Source: Ditylenchus dipsaci (lineage: Eukaryota; Nematoda; Chromadorea; Rhabditida; Anguinidae). Taken from it: DNA of 64,000 nt. Below the pieces are notes generated by a model. It made no database searches, had not been told where the DNA came from, and saw nothing but the letters and a program-made list of their open reading frames with translations. A program made the position numbers and the translations under genes. The first letter of the stretch is position 1; the number at the start of each line of letters is the position of its first letter. Positions 1-10,847 of the stretch are shown piece after piece. The stretch covers positions 1-64,000 of the forward strand of contig SADC01001025.1 in NCBI GenBank assembly GCA_004194705.1. Direction: 5' to 3'.

Positions 1-1085
1 GTTGAATTGTTTTAATTGTGGATCGATTCAACCTGTGTGAATCGATTCAACTATTCGATTCCAATATCATTCTTCTAACTAAAGAAGGCAGTCAACGGCG
101 CACGCAGCGCGCCGCGTAAAAATGATTTCAATGTTTATTATCGCTCGACATCCGGATACATGATATTATTATATAATTGTTATCATATCGTGGATCAGCA
201 CGAAATACGCATCGACGTCATATCTTTTATTCGCTCCGAAACTTCCAACCATTTTCAACCATCACAAACGAACTGTCTGAATCGATTAAGTGGAACCAAC
301 GGCTGGATCGGTCTGGCTTTGTATGGATAGATTAGGATTGGATGCAATGATTTTTTTGTATGAATCGATATGTATGTCGATATGTATATGTATCGATTTA
401 TTTAGCCATTATAATCAAACATTCAATCCTCCAAATTATAGAATACATCATACAATCCAGCCTACATCCTCCTCAGGCCTCTGCTCTTCAGCCCACCAAT
501 CATCCTGAAGCCGTTTCGATTGAGTTCGATTGAAACGGGTCATACTACATAGGTGAACTTATTCAATTGAATGAATCAGGAAGATTATATCGATCCATTT
601 GAAACTATTTGACTCATCTAATTGCAACATCAACTACATAAAGCAATGATTTCTGTGGTCTCCTTCGATATGGAAGTTTTGCTTCGACAGTCCTATACAT
701 AAGATAACCGTCATCATATATGTGTCAGCACGAAATACGCATAAACGTTATATTGATGCGAATCAGTTTATGTGGTTGAATCAATTCAACTATTTGAATC
801 GATCTAACCAATTCAATCGATTTGTTTGGTTGATTCGTATTAAATATTCGGATCGACTTAACTGGGTGAAGCAGTTTAAAGTGAATTAGATAAATCGAAT
901 TGGCTAACCCGATTTGATCGTTTAATTCACACTATTGAGCATTATTCTCATTCATTTTATCGATTCCGAAAGCTTGAACATTATAGCCAAATCTAATCTA
1001 TCCATTCAGTAGAATCGACCCTCGCAGCTGAACTATATGCAACACTTGAATCGAATCAATTGAATTGGATAGAATTGAAATTAAC
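1..1085. repeat. Diverged repeat rich in AATCGATTCAA
   Basis: No gene is visible. The stretch is built of many diverged copies of a motif like GAATCGATTCAACT, which is partly self-complementary because of ATCGAT. A larger period of about 530 bp is also visible: the block containing CAGCACGAAATACGCAT occurs near 196 and again near 726 with similar flanks. The same motif family returns at about 10,130-10,300. It looks like an old satellite or a degraded element. Confidence 0.55.
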
Positions 1086-1204
1086 ATTTTTTAATTATTC
1101 GAAAGCAACTACAAAAATAAAGCGACTACGAAAAGAAAAAAAACGAGGGCGCGCGCAGCGCGCCCGGCCCTGGAAACTAGTACGCCTCCTAATCTCTGAA
1201 ATAT

Positions 1205-1312
1205 CGGCCATGGACAGAACATCGCCGCGGCCGAAACATCGCCGCGCCAAAACACCGCCGGGACAAAACATAGCCGGCCATAGCATCGCCGAGGCCGAAA
1301 TATCGCCGATCA
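1205..1312. repeat. Word array of AAACATCGCCG type
   Basis: About six imperfect tandem copies of a GC-rich word like GCCGAAACATCGCC, immediately left of the target duplication of the foldback element. It resembles the word arrays that form the arms of other elements here, but no inverted partner was found, so it may be one arm of a broken element. Confidence 0.5.
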
Positions 1313-1671
1313 GTTTTCAGGGCTAGGGGAAACTTGCCAAAAAAGAAATTTGCCAAAACGAAATTTGCCAAATCGAAATGCGCCAAAACGAAATATGCCA
1401 AAACGAAATTCGCCGAAACGAAATTTGGCTAACGAACCAACAGGGGGGACCAAGGCAGTTTTTACGTTTTTTTCAAAATTTTCGAAATTGTTTCCTAACC
1501 ACCTAAAACCACCCCAAACCAGCGAAAACCATTCGAAATCACCCAAAACCACCCAAAATAGCACAAAACCACCTAAAACACCCCAAATCACCAGAAACCA
1601 CTCAAAACTTCACCAAACAAAAATTTAAATTTAAAAATTTAATTTAAATTTTTAGTCTTAACCAACCAAAC

Positions 1672-2961
1672 TAGAGATGGCGAATGGGGGGCGGGCGGGA
1701 TAACGGGACGGGATTTTGGCCAAAATAAAAACGGGAACGGGGGATTTTGAGTTTGAAAAAACGGGATCCCGGCGGGATCCCGCCCGAAAAACGGGATTTT
1801 TCTTTTATCGTTAATTTTCACAGTAAAAGTGGCCCCAGTGCTTCAAAAGGATGTTTTTTATTAAAATTTTCTCACATACATCGATGCAGAATAATTTCAA
1901 TAACAATAATTCAACTGCGTTAAGACTCTGTTCAAAAAGATTAAATTTCTGCCTCGCTGATTTTAAGATTACTCCGGTTCTACTGGAGTTGCCGGTGCCG
2001 AAGACATTTTGGTTCCCCTGTCGTTTTTTTTTCATGAAAACAGCTTGGTCACCCATTTTGCTAAAAAAATATTTCTTCTATTTTGAAATTTTTTTGTTTT
2101 CTCGAAATGGTTTGTTTTCCAGAAAGTTTCAAAACTCTGGTTGGATTATATTTTAGGGGAGGGGAGGTGCGGTCATAGGGTAATTACTCCCCTTGACCGA
2201 AAAAATAGGCAAAATTAGGCAAATAACCCCCCTCCCTCCCTCGATAAAGTTGAAGTTGCGGCACTGCATAGAAAGAAAAAAGTTATGGTTATTTAACGCT
2301 AAAATTTTAGTGAATTTTGAGTAGCGGTTTCAAAAATGTCCAATTAGGTGCCATCCTACCCTTCCGACATACTATTTTGTGGATGGGACAAACCTTCGCA
2401 AGCTACCCAATTGTCTGATTCAATTTTGGTGTGATAACTTTTCTATCTGATTCTGACTGAAAAAAATTGCCATCACATTTTGAGCAGCAAACAAAATGTG
2501 TAGAGGTTAACGCGATATAGAACTAAGTACTTATCAATTTGGGTGATTTCCCTTTACTTTGATGGTCATCGCATTCAATTGCCAAATTCAAGCCATTTGC
2601 TAACAGTAAAACAGTGTTGCAAATGGTTGCAATCCATTGCTCAATGATTTTTAGCCTAGAAGCCAGTAAACTTGCTTAAAAGTAGAGTGAAAAAATAAAG
2701 GAAGTCACAAACATAGCAAACAAGGAATAATCGAATTCACCAAATTTCTGCAAAAAATGAGAATTCACAAAAAAATGCTCTCAAAATTGCTTTTTTAGGA
2801 CAAAATTTTCCTGAAAATGACTAGCGGGATTAGGCAAAAAACGGGAACGGGACCGGGATTTTCGAAAAAAAACGGGCGGGATAACGGGACGGGATTTTGG
2901 GCCGAAATCGGGGCGGGCGGGACGGGATCCCGTACGGGATCCCGTCCCGTCGCCATCTCTA
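1672..2961. mobile_element. hAT-type element nested in the left foldback arm
   Basis: The ends are TAGAGATGGCG and CGCCATCTCTA, which fit the hAT terminal pattern YARNG. The 8-bp target duplication AACCAAAC is at 1664-1671 and 2962-2969. The matching place in the right foldback arm (about 3700-3715) carries this octamer once, so it is the empty site. The sub-ends are arrays of CGGGATCCCG-like words; the middle shows no convincing transposase. Confidence 0.85.
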
Positions 2962-3735
2962 AACCAAACCAAGTGGTCGTCGGCTTGGATCGAAATTTTT
3001 TTTTACGTTTTTGGATTCCAAAACCTATTTTTTGGACTAATTCGTGCACGCTGAACATGGTTTGACAGTGGTAAAATCACGTTTTCTGAGGCTCCTTTCA
3101 TACTCCCGCGCAACACGAGTCGCGCAACAAAATTTCATACAGTTTTACACGACCAATTTTTATTTTCGGTCGTAGACATCTTATGCTCAAAATGACGGCT
3201 AGAATCTAGCAAACATTTTGTTAATAAAAATCTTCAATCTCATATAAAAATGTTTTAGGAATAATCACAAGTATGTGGCAAATCGGCGTGTTGCGCAAGA
3301 AAGTGACGCAACACACCGATTTGCCACATACTTGTGGTTATTCCTAAAACATTTTTATATCAGATTGAAATTTTTTATTAACAAAAATGTTTGCTAGATT
3401 CTAGCCGTCATTTTGAGTATAAGATGTCTGCGACCGAAAATAAAATTGTTCCTGTAGAACCCTATGAAATTTTGTTGCGCGACTCGTGTTGCGCGGGAGT
3501 ATGAGGGGAGCTTGAAGAAATTTTTGAGTTTTGGGGAATAATTGATTTTGGTAAAATCGATTATTTGCCAAAACTCAAAAAATGACTGAGAAAACGGCAT
3601 TTTGCCACTGTCAAACCATGTTCAGCGTGCACGAATTAGTCTAGAAAACTGGTTTTAGAAGCCAAAAACGTAAAAAAAAAATTTGATCCAAGTGGACGAC
3701 CACTTGGTTTGGTTGGTTCAGACTAAAAATTCAAA
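2962..3735. repeat. Long hairpin core of the foldback element
   Basis: The left half (2962-3294) and right half (about 3303-3735) are near-perfect reverse complements with a loop of about 10 bases. Landmarks on both sides are GCGCAACACGAGTCGCGCAA, the CTAGAATCTAGCAAACAT block and GCACGCTGAACATGGTTTG. A transcript would fold into a very long duplex. Confidence 0.8.
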
Positions 3736-4088
3736 TTCCCGCAAAATTTTTGTTTGGTGTAGTTTTGTATGGTTTCGGGTGGTTTAGCGTATTTTGGGTT
3801 GTTTAGTGTGATTTTGGCTGGTTTTTTGCTGTTTTTGGTGGTTTTTGGTTGTTTGGGGTGGTTTTAGGTGGTTAGGACACAGTTTCGAAAATTTCGAAAA
3901 AAACGTAAAAACTGCCTTGGTCCCCCCTGTTAGTTCGTTGGCCAAATTTCGTTTCGGCAAATTTCGTTTTGGCATATTTCGTTTTGGCGCATTTCGATTT
4001 GGCAAATTTCGTTTTGGCAAATTTCGTTTTGGCAAATTTCGTATTTGGCAAATTTCGTTTTTGGCAAGTTTCCCCTAGCCGTTTTCAG

Positions 4089-4300
4089 TAGAAATCAAAA
4101 TAATTAAGGACTAAAAAGCTGGTATTACATCAAGCTGGTATTACGGTATTACGTCTGCTATTACGTTCCCAGTCATGAGATCCTCAGGCCATTTGGTTAT
4201 TTGGTCAAGCGGCGATTAATTTTCCTGTGGTAAATTCCCCTCCGGTTCAAATCCTGGTGGTTGCAGACATTATTTTATCTTTAACGCAAACCCTTCCCCT
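4089..4300 (+). other. tRNA-like remnant (SINE-like)
   Basis: An A-box-like TGGTCAAGCGG (4202-4212) and a B-box-like GGTTCAAATCC (4244-4254) are spaced as in a tRNA, but the would-be acceptor stems do not pair. The tail CAAATCCTGGTGGTTGCAGAC is nearly repeated at about 52,474-52,495, so this is a dispersed tRNA-derived repeat rather than a working tRNA gene. It is preceded by short TATTACG repeats. Confidence 0.35.
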
Positions 4301-5200
4301 CCACCCTTTATTTCCTGGCCGAAACCATGCGCAGCGGATCACTGGTACGGAATGCGCACGTCTTTAGTCTATTCTTGCGTGAAATTTAACACGGTGAAGA
4401 CGGCTTTTAGACCCACCGTGAAAAAAACAAAAAATCCTGGGCGCTACTCGGTTATACCCCCCCCCCCAAAGTGCTACTCGGGAATAATCCCCCCCACCCC
4501 CAATCCTAGGAGCTACTCGGTTATACCCCCCCCCTAAAATCGAGATTTTTAGGAGTGGTCAAAACACATTTTTAAGCAATAATTTTGCCATAAAAGGACC
4601 AGAAAAGCAATTAAAATAGGGTTCAAGGGCTGTATTGGGAGGGGAAGGGACAAAACAGGGGCCACTTCTATAGTGCCTATAAGTAACAAAGAGTATTAAT
4701 TCTCTAAGCGTTGAAGTCACTTTCAAACCCACCCACTTGTGGTGCACGTAAAAGTATAAGCACTCGAAATGATCGGACCGATCAGCCAGGTGGATCTCGA
4801 TGGTTGTCGTTTAACTTTTGGATGGCTGAGCTTACCGAGTAGCGTCAAATCCTGTTTCGAGATTTTTTTTTGCACAGTTCTGACAAATCAGTTTTATCTA
4901 CGGACTGAGCGAAAAAATTGCGATATCCCGTCTCTGTGCGAAAATTGCGAAAATCTATGATACTCAGCGTGGTTGATTTACTTGTGAAAGTATAATCAGA
5001 AAAAGAAAATGAGATCATAGAAAAATTAGAGATTTTGCCGGTCTCATGGATTTCGCACATGGACGCAATATCGCGATTTTTTCGCGCAGTCCGTACACAA
5101 AACTAATTTGTCTGAACTCTGCGAAAAAAACTCCCCGAAACACGACTAATGAATATTTAGATAAGGGAAGTCAGTTATTTAAAAAGATTACTTGTTATTA
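4301..5200. other. Intergenic, repeat debris
   Basis: No gene is supported. It holds C-rich runs with the repeated word CTACTCGGTTATACCCCC (4445-4530), copies of which recur near 33,030-33,120 in altered form. An inverted pair of about 130 bp follows (about 4845-4960 and 5020-5150), recognisable by the CGATATCCCG/TCTGTGCG region. Confidence 0.4.
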
Positions 5201-5204
5201 TTAA

Positions 5205-5365
5205 TATATGATCCTACAGCACTCCCTCTAATAACTCCCGACCCTTGGTTTTTTCACTAGGATTTCAGAATTAGTGCCATTTTTGATTAACTAATTCAAA
5301 AAAATTTCGGCGGTTGAAAAATAACTCCCCATGGGAGTAAATGGAGTGAATATGGTATAAGGTTT
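5205..5365. repeat. Diverged small inverted-repeat element
   Basis: It contains CTCCCTCTAATAACTCCC and, inverted, GGTTGAAAAATAACTCCCC followed by GGGAGTAAATGGAG. The GGTTGAAAAATA word and the CTCTAATA left side are shared with the CCGTA-ended elements at 39,357 and 47,175. The ends are too diverged to define. Confidence 0.4.
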
Positions 5366-5477
5366 TTTGGCGCTAGTAGCGAATACCCTATATAACTAGC
5401 TTGGGAAAACTGTAAACATCTTAAATTTTAATTAAATTGTCTTTTCAGGAAATTTTTGACTAAACTTCGGTCACATA

Positions 5478-5636
5478 TGTAGGTTAGGCTTAGGCTTTTT
5501 AGGCCAGGGTAGGCCAGCGTATGTTAGGACAGACTCAAACATGTTTGTCTTACTTCTTTAGTGTTCGAAAAGCGTTTTTGAGCCCGTCCTAACATACGCT
5601 AGCCTACCCTGGCCTAATCCTAGATGCCTAAGCCTG
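5478..5636. repeat. Hairpin with TTAGGC motifs
   Basis: The left arm runs through TTAGGCTTAGGC, then TAGGCCAGGGTAGGCCAGCG and TATGTTAGGAC; the right arm is its reverse complement, ending in AGATGCCTAAGCCTG. The word GCGTATGTTAGGAC recurs near 19,205. TTAGGC is the usual nematode telomere unit. The runs here are only two units long, so a telomeric origin is a guess. Confidence 0.6.
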
Positions 5637-6414
5637 AAAATCACCAAAAAATACCCTAAAAGACCATGTATTTTTGCCGAGTTGAAGTCAATTCTTTTGA
5701 AAAAAAATTAGTTTTTTCGATTAGAAACTGATCACTTATGTTTTTTTTTCATAGTAAAAAACAGAAAAAACTAGTTTAGACCGTGTTTTTGGGCTAATTT
5801 TCGAAAATTTAGAGTGGGGTCTCCAACGACAAAAGTGCCGAAAATTGAAGTAAACATAGGGGAAATGTTATGGACTCGAGAAGAGTATTGTCTTTTTTCC
5901 AGAAATATTATAACCAATGTAAATCAATAAATTTAGCCCAATTAATTGTTTTTTTTCCATTGCATATTTAGTACCATTCAAAAGCTGAGATTACGGCAAA
6001 TTTTTTGAGACCAAACACAGCTATGATTACAGCGACAATAAAAATTTTCAGTCAGAAAAAAAATCACCAAGTTTAGTGAATTGGTATTAGCACGATAGTT
6101 TGCTAATGCAATAAAATAAAAATTTTGACGGCCGTGAAATGTCGGCCGTATTGGAAGCAATAGTTTTTCTTGACTCTTACTAAAAGGCGAGATTTCGATT
6201 CTCGTTTGAATTTCACTGGTATCCGCCTTTAAAAATATTTCCATCGGCGGCGAGCATGCACCTTCAAATCACTATTCCTGTTCTTTTATGGTTAAATTAT
6301 CACTAAAAATAGTTTTCCAACACTTTTAGACAAGAAAAAACACCTTAAACACTTTAAAAAAATATTTTATAGAAAAGTCAATTTTTAGGAGGGATATATC
6401 ATACACTCCTGAAG
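5637..6414. other. Intergenic, nothing recognised
   Basis: AT-rich sequence without a supported gene on either strand. Nothing structured was noticed except short A and T runs. Confidence 0.4.
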
Positions 6415-6560
6415 AGGGCGCAGGGGGCTTGATAGATTAGAGATGCGCGCACTCACTTACCTTAGACATGATTCCGAGAAGTACTCTCGATCATAAAATA
6501 CATATTAGGACTCTTTTTGCCCGGACCCAGTGACCAAAACAAGGTAAATTGTTAAAAAAT
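6415..6560. repeat. Partial copy of the GCGCATCTC repeat
   Basis: It contains the half-element with GAGATGCGCGCACTCACTTA, CCTTAGACATGATTCCGAG, and the downstream CTCTTTTTGCCCGG..CAGTGACCAAAAC. The other half is missing. Fuller copies lie at 20,058 and 33,530. Confidence 0.7.
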
Positions 6561-6734
6561 GACCAAAACCACAAAGCAACCAAGGCAATCACAAAAAATT
6601 CGAAAAAATAGCCTTTTCACACTTTTTGCCGTTTCTGTGGTTTTTACGGCCTTAAAAATACTTAGACCTTGAAAAATGTACTTTTGGGCTACCCCGAATA
6701 GTGTACTCATGCCTTTTATTACGGTATTCTGTTA

Positions 6735-7025
6735 ATCCTAAAGCAGAGAGCTCGAATGGGAAATGAAGTTCGAAGGAGCCTAGTCAGAGGTTCGGCCGAG
6801 GTTTAAACCTCCTAGGAACCTCTTTTCATCTTCCACAGACAATCTCCTGGGTGGTGTACTATCGATAGAGGTTCGAAAGAACCTCTGGCCAACCTATTGA
6901 CATTCAAAAGATCCCTGCCCGAGGTTCGATGGAGGTTTGAACCTCCTTTGACAATCAAATCTTCAAATTTGAATGTCGTAGGAGGTTCAAGCCTCCGTCG
7001 AGGTTCGCCTGAGCATTCAAAGAGT
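6735..7025. repeat. Palindromic word cluster GAGGTTYRAACCTC
   Basis: At least six copies of a self-complementary word of the type GGAGGTTCGAACCTCC are dispersed over about 290 bp, partly as inverted neighbours. Element ends could not be defined. It has the same style as the hAT-type elements filled with palindromic words. Confidence 0.5.
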
Positions 7026-7689
7026 ATCGCAAAAATTATGGTAAAGGGACGTTTCGCCCCCTTTTGGACATTTATCCAAAAGGGGGCGAACTGCTAATTT
7101 TGCCTTTGTCCCTGTTGATTTTTTTGAATTTTTTTTCAGTCTAATTGCGTAAGAAACCGTGTTATAAGACGTTTCCCCCATTTTTCAACGGAAAGACAAA
7201 CTCTATATCAAAACTTCTTAACGTGCTGGTCATTTTTCCAAAAAATGGCGATTTATTGCCTATGGCAGGTGTAGCATTTATACGAAATTCTTGTAGTCGT
7301 TTTCTTGTGCCACCAGTAGAGATGAAAATGGCCTCCACCGAGCTGGACTGCTTTCATAGATCCCCCAAATTTTGTGCTGATTGGACTAAAATAAAGCTAA
7401 GACAAATCTAATACTAATACTGTTGCACTACAATAATACTTACATTACGGTCAGCGTCTCCAATGATTCTTGTGGAACATGCTATTAGAGGCTAGGGGAC
7501 ATTTTTCAAAAACGACATTTTTTTCAAACGACACTTTCAAAATGACATTTTCACAAACGACATTTTTTAAAACGACATTTTTCAAAACGATACTTTTCCA
7601 AGACGACATTTTTCCAAACGATATTTTTCCAAAAGGGCACTTTTCCAAAACGACACTTTTCTAAACGACGTTTTTCCAAAACGAAATAT

Positions 7690-7896
7690 TTCCAAGGGTC
7701 TAAGATAGCCAAATTGATAGCTTTTGGTGGATTGATTCACATTTCTGGTCTGGTCGAGACAAGCACTGCGGCTCAGAAGCGAAAGATCGAGGGAATCAAA
7801 GAGGCTTCGGCAGCGTTCAATGCGGAGGAGATGGCAACAGCATGGCCCGAATGGCAACGCAATCGACGGGATCAATTAAGAAGATGTGAACATTGA
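7690..7896 (+). pseudogene. Coding-like 3' exon inside a foldback element
   Basis: A frame with balanced codon use ends at TGA 7894-7896. Its last ~50 residues include STAAQKRKIEGIKEASAAFN and MATAWPEWQRNRRDQ, basic and helix-prone. An AATAAA lies about 60 bp downstream (about 7958). No upstream exon was found; only the word array lies before it, ending in an acceptor-like TTTCCAAG. It may be the last exon of a degraded element gene or a captured host fragment. The family was not recognised. Confidence 0.4.
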
Positions 7897-8160
7897 TGGA
7901 GTCTGAAATGGTTTTATCTGAAGTGGAGTATTATTATTGTTCTCGTTTCTTTTTTCAATAAAGCATGATTGGTGGACAAAATTGGGGTTTATTTGTGTCC
8001 GTTAGATGTCTGTCTGGTTGTATGGGTATAGAATAACGAGGTTCTGTAAAAAACTTAAAAAATGCCGGTAAAAACAGAATGGGTTTTAGACAGAGGTAAA
8101 CTTTAGTGGTTTTGCTCTTTGCCAGAGAATATGCATGGAAAAAATGTATAGGGTTTTTTG

Positions 8161-8345
8161 TAGGGTTGTACAATAGGAATATTCCCGGGAATATTTCCGG
8201 GAATATTCCCGGAACATTGGGAATATTCCCGGGTTTCCCGGTATTTTCCCCTATATTGGGAATATTCCCGGAATATTCCAATGTTCCCGGAATATTCCCG
8301 GGAATATTCCCGGTTTTCTATATTTCCGGAATTTCTACAACTCTA
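8161..8345. mobile_element. hAT-type MITE full of GGGAATATTCCCGG words
   Basis: The ends are TAGGGTTGTA and TACAACTCTA, with a perfect 8-bp target duplication GTTTTTTG at 8153-8160 and 8346-8353. The interior is a run of about ten copies of the palindrome GGAATATTCCCGG. It is nested in the foldback element 7490-8689. Confidence 0.85.
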
Positions 8346-8733
8346 GTTTTTTGTATAATTTTAACAGGATTTGATAACTGCTATTTCGAGAACTGTCGTT
8401 TTAAAGAATTGTCGGAACAATGGAAAAATATCGTTTTGGAGAAGTGTCGTTTTGGAAAAGTGTCGTTTTGGAAAAGTGTCGTTTTGGAAAAGTGTCGTTT
8501 TGGAAAAGTGTCGTTTTGGAAAAGTGTCGTTTTGGAAGAATTTCGTTTGGAAACGTGTCGTTTTGGAAAAATGTCGTTTGGAAAAATGTCTTCTGGAAAA
8601 AGTCGTTTGGAAAAATATCGTTTGGAAAATTGTCGTTTTGAAAAAAACTACATTTGAAAAGTGTCGTTTTTGAAAAATGTCCCCTAGCCCTGTTAGACCA
8701 ATCAAAGACCTTCATTTTTGGCAGCTAAAAAAC

Positions 8734-10044
8734 GGCTCACCCCGGCTATGACACAAACTGTTCTAGAAATGAACGATTCTGACATTAATTCATTATGACA
8801 ATAATTCAAATGAAATTAATTGGTTTCGACACGATTTGATTTGAAAGTAATTGTTTGGCATTTAAATGTCTTCGGAACAAAGTGGTTTTGATACTAGGGA
8901 CTTGTAAATAATAACTTTGACAGTATAGTTCACTGTATCTTAAATCGCTTTATGGTTGACTTTTTGCTATAAAATTATTATCCGTTACGATATTCACAGT
9001 GCAGTTCTCTTTGATTCAATGTACACTTGCGCAGTTTTCAGGTTGTCCATTGAACCACCACTTGACTGCATATAAAGAATTCTGTAAGTTCTCCTTGCTT
9101 AAATCAACCGGATCAAAAGCAGACATAAAATGGTGACCCATCTTTATTAAAATCTTCTACCAATAATAACAATGCAATAATACAATAACATGTACTTTCA
9201 CAATTGGTCCAAAACAGTAAAATCAGATTGCTTCTCAGATACTCCAAAATTTCTTCCCGATTGTAGGCTAGAGCAATATTCCATCTTTGGCGAGCAATGC
9301 GCTGATCTACTAGCTTCAATTTCTTCGGTGTGCCCTGGAGCAGAACGATTTGCGCCTCCATCAGACTGCATTCTTTGTTTCATTTGCCTTAGCCACCGCC
9401 GGAATTGCGGCCTCTTGCCATCAGCGGAATGCTTTATGCAACGCCACTGTTGAATCCCTTCGGCATTAGGCTGCTCAGAACGTTTGTATATCTCTCCTTA
9501 AATAATTTTTCTGATAGAGATACTGTAGATGCAAAAACTGACCTTCAAAAATTGCCAGAAAACTGATATCACCGTTCTTCATTCTTTTTCTACTTGGAAT
9601 AAGCTCGATTGGAATGGGTGGATTGACTGTCACCTTCTGCTTCTCTGGACGACTAGGATGAATTGCCACCTCTTCTTGATCTGCTTGAGTAAGAAGATCC
9701 ACCGTTCTTCCGCTCACATCTCCATCCATGCTTGCCTCATCCTAGCTACTATAGTTGTTCATGATGATAGGATCTAAATTAGTGTAAATAAAGCAGTGAA
9801 CAACGTAAAGTGCATGAAAAAGCATCAAAAAACAGGAAACGGAAAAAGAGCCTTGAATAAAGCAACAAAAAGAGTCACAGTCATTAGTTCCGCACGATTT
9901 GTTGCAAGATGATTTTGGACATAGACAATTACTTTCAAATCAAATCGTGTCGAAACCAATTAATTTCATTTGAATTATTGTCATAATGAATTAATGTCAG
10001 AATCGTTCATTTCTAGACAGTTTGTGTCGTAGCCGGGGTGAGCC
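8734..10044. mobile_element. 1.3 kb TIR element carrying a gene fragment
   Basis: Inverted repeats of about 118 bp begin GGCTCACCCCGGCTAYGACA and differ at only a few positions. A perfect 8-bp duplication TAAAAAAC flanks it (8726-8733, 10045-10052). The high arm identity suggests a recent insertion. The interior carries a minus-strand coding fragment with an intron and a poly(A) signal, and no recognisable transposase. An 8-bp duplication fits hAT, P or Merlin, or a short-duplication MULE; the superfamily is open. Confidence 0.85.
9113..9729 (-). pseudogene. Broken coding fragment inside the TIR element
   Basis: On the minus strand a start at 9727-9729 opens MDGDVSGRTVDLLTQADQEE and continues through a probable 41-bp intron (gttttc..ctacag) into SLSEKLFKERYTNVLSSLMP. 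Downstream the coding signal moves between frames and resumes as MEAQIVLLQGTPKK, then LVDQRIARQRWNIALAYNRE and EEILEYLR. AATAAA (minus) is at 9143-9148. At least two frame breaks are present. I do not recognise the family. Because it sits between fresh inverted repeats, it is either the remnant of the element's own gene or a captured host gene segment. Confidence 0.45.
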
Positions 10045-10052
10045 TAAAAAAC

Positions 10053-10324
10053 ACATATTCAAGAATCGAAAACAAAACATGACATCAGCATGTGGCTGGG
10101 TGAGTTACAAAACGGTACGAAGTTTTGAAGTTGTCATTCCATCCATTTGAATCTATTCCACTGGCTGGATTGGTCAATCTATCTACTTGATTCGATTCAA
10201 CTGGCTGGAGTGGTCAATTCAACCTTTCGAATCGATTCAACTGGCTCGATTGCTCAGTCTATCCGATTGAATTGATTGAACTAATTACGGGACGGGCCTG
10301 GCGGACGGGCGCCCATATGCCCAC
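10053..10324. repeat. GATTCAACTGG repeat
   Basis: From about 10,130 to 10,290 there are several copies of CGATTCAACTGGCTGGATTG, the motif family that fills the first kilobase of the window. No gene was seen. Confidence 0.5.
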
Positions 10325-10709
10325 CAGTGCTGTGAATCTCAGCACCGGGTGAACTTCAACCACCTGTTTTTAGCAGTTTATTAATATTACCCAGCCCGGT
10401 CCCGTGGATTAATGGGTAGCTCAGACATCGGCACCGGGCTAGGAATAAAAAAATTAATAATTTTTTAAACCTTCTCCATAGCGGCACCGGCCTGGTGCCG
10501 AAGAAATTATGACGTAAAATCCCTTGTAAATTAACAGGGCACCAGGCCGATGCCGCTATGTAGAAAGGTTTAAATGATTAATTTTTTTATTCCTAGCCCG
10601 GTACCGATGTCTGAGCTACCTAATGATCCGTGGCACCGGGCTGGGTAATAATAATAACTGCTAGAAACAGGTGCCTGAAATTTAGCCGGTGCCAAGATTT
10701 GCAACACTG
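10325..10709. mobile_element. hAT-like MITE with GGCACCGG words
   Basis: The ends are CAGTGCTGTGAATCT and, inverted, CAGTGTTGCAAATCT, fitting the hAT terminal pattern. Arms of about 190 bp are reverse complements, with repeated GGCACCGG/CCGGTGCC words and AGCCCGGTNCCG segments. No clear target duplication could be read. It ends about 130 bp upstream of the coiled-coil gene's presumed 5' splice site, so it may bear on that promoter. Confidence 0.65.
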
Positions 10710-10829
10710 CCCCACGTCAGGATTTTCAGAAACTGTTATTGCCTGCATTGTTTGGCCTTATAGGCATTGTTCGCCTCCTAAATTCAAGTCTTGTGTTTAA
10801 AGAAGCCACTTCCGCATGCTTATTTTTGT

Positions 10830-10847
10830 TCATTTTAGTTTCTGAAA
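10830..10847 (+). promoter_or_regulatory. Possible trans-splice acceptor and 5' UTR
   Basis: TTCATTTTAG ends at 10838, nine bases before the ATG at 10848. A pyrimidine-rich AG so close to a start codon without an upstream coding exon is what spliced-leader acceptors look like in nematodes. It could also be an ordinary acceptor of a 5' UTR intron. Confidence 0.45.

Larger units (their letters stand above)
1321..4080. mobile_element. Foldback element with AAATTTCGTTTTGGC word arms
   Basis: Both ends read GGCTAGGGGA inward, and the 8-bp target duplication GTTTTCAG lies at 1313-1320 and 4081-4088. Without the nested insertion at 1672-2961 the element is about 1.47 kb and almost entirely palindromic, centred near 3297. 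The outer arms are tandem variants of AAATTTCGTTTTGGC. Next come the CCTTGGTCCCCC box (1439-1457, 3913-3933), a stretch of variants of AACCACCCAAA, and an inner hairpin. No coding region was seen. Open frames here are translations of the arrays. The architecture resembles FB/NOF foldback elements; the assignment is inference. Confidence 0.85.
7490..8689. mobile_element. Foldback element with GTCGTTTTGGAAAA word arms
   Basis: The ends read GGCTAGGGGACATTTTT inward on both sides, close to those of the element at 1321. The flanking octamers are CTATTAGA (7482-7489) and CTGTTAGA (8690-8697), an 8-bp target duplication with one mismatch. The left arm (7495-7695) and right arm (8385-8680) are tandem variants of GTGTCGTTTTGGAAAA. 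Between them lie a coding-like segment and a nested hAT-type element. Confidence 0.8.

Noticed and set aside
1350..4078. Open frames rich in FGKFRFGKF or PKRNLPKRN repeats
   Set aside because: They are translations of the AAATTTCGTTTTGGC word arrays, open on several frames and both strands because the word has no stop, not proteins. The same holds at 7,450-7,875, 8,361-8,715 and 47,863-48,721.
8401..8680. Array resembling a CRISPR (regular short repeats)
   Set aside because: The units are contiguous variants without unique spacers, in a eukaryotic transposon arm; no cas genes.
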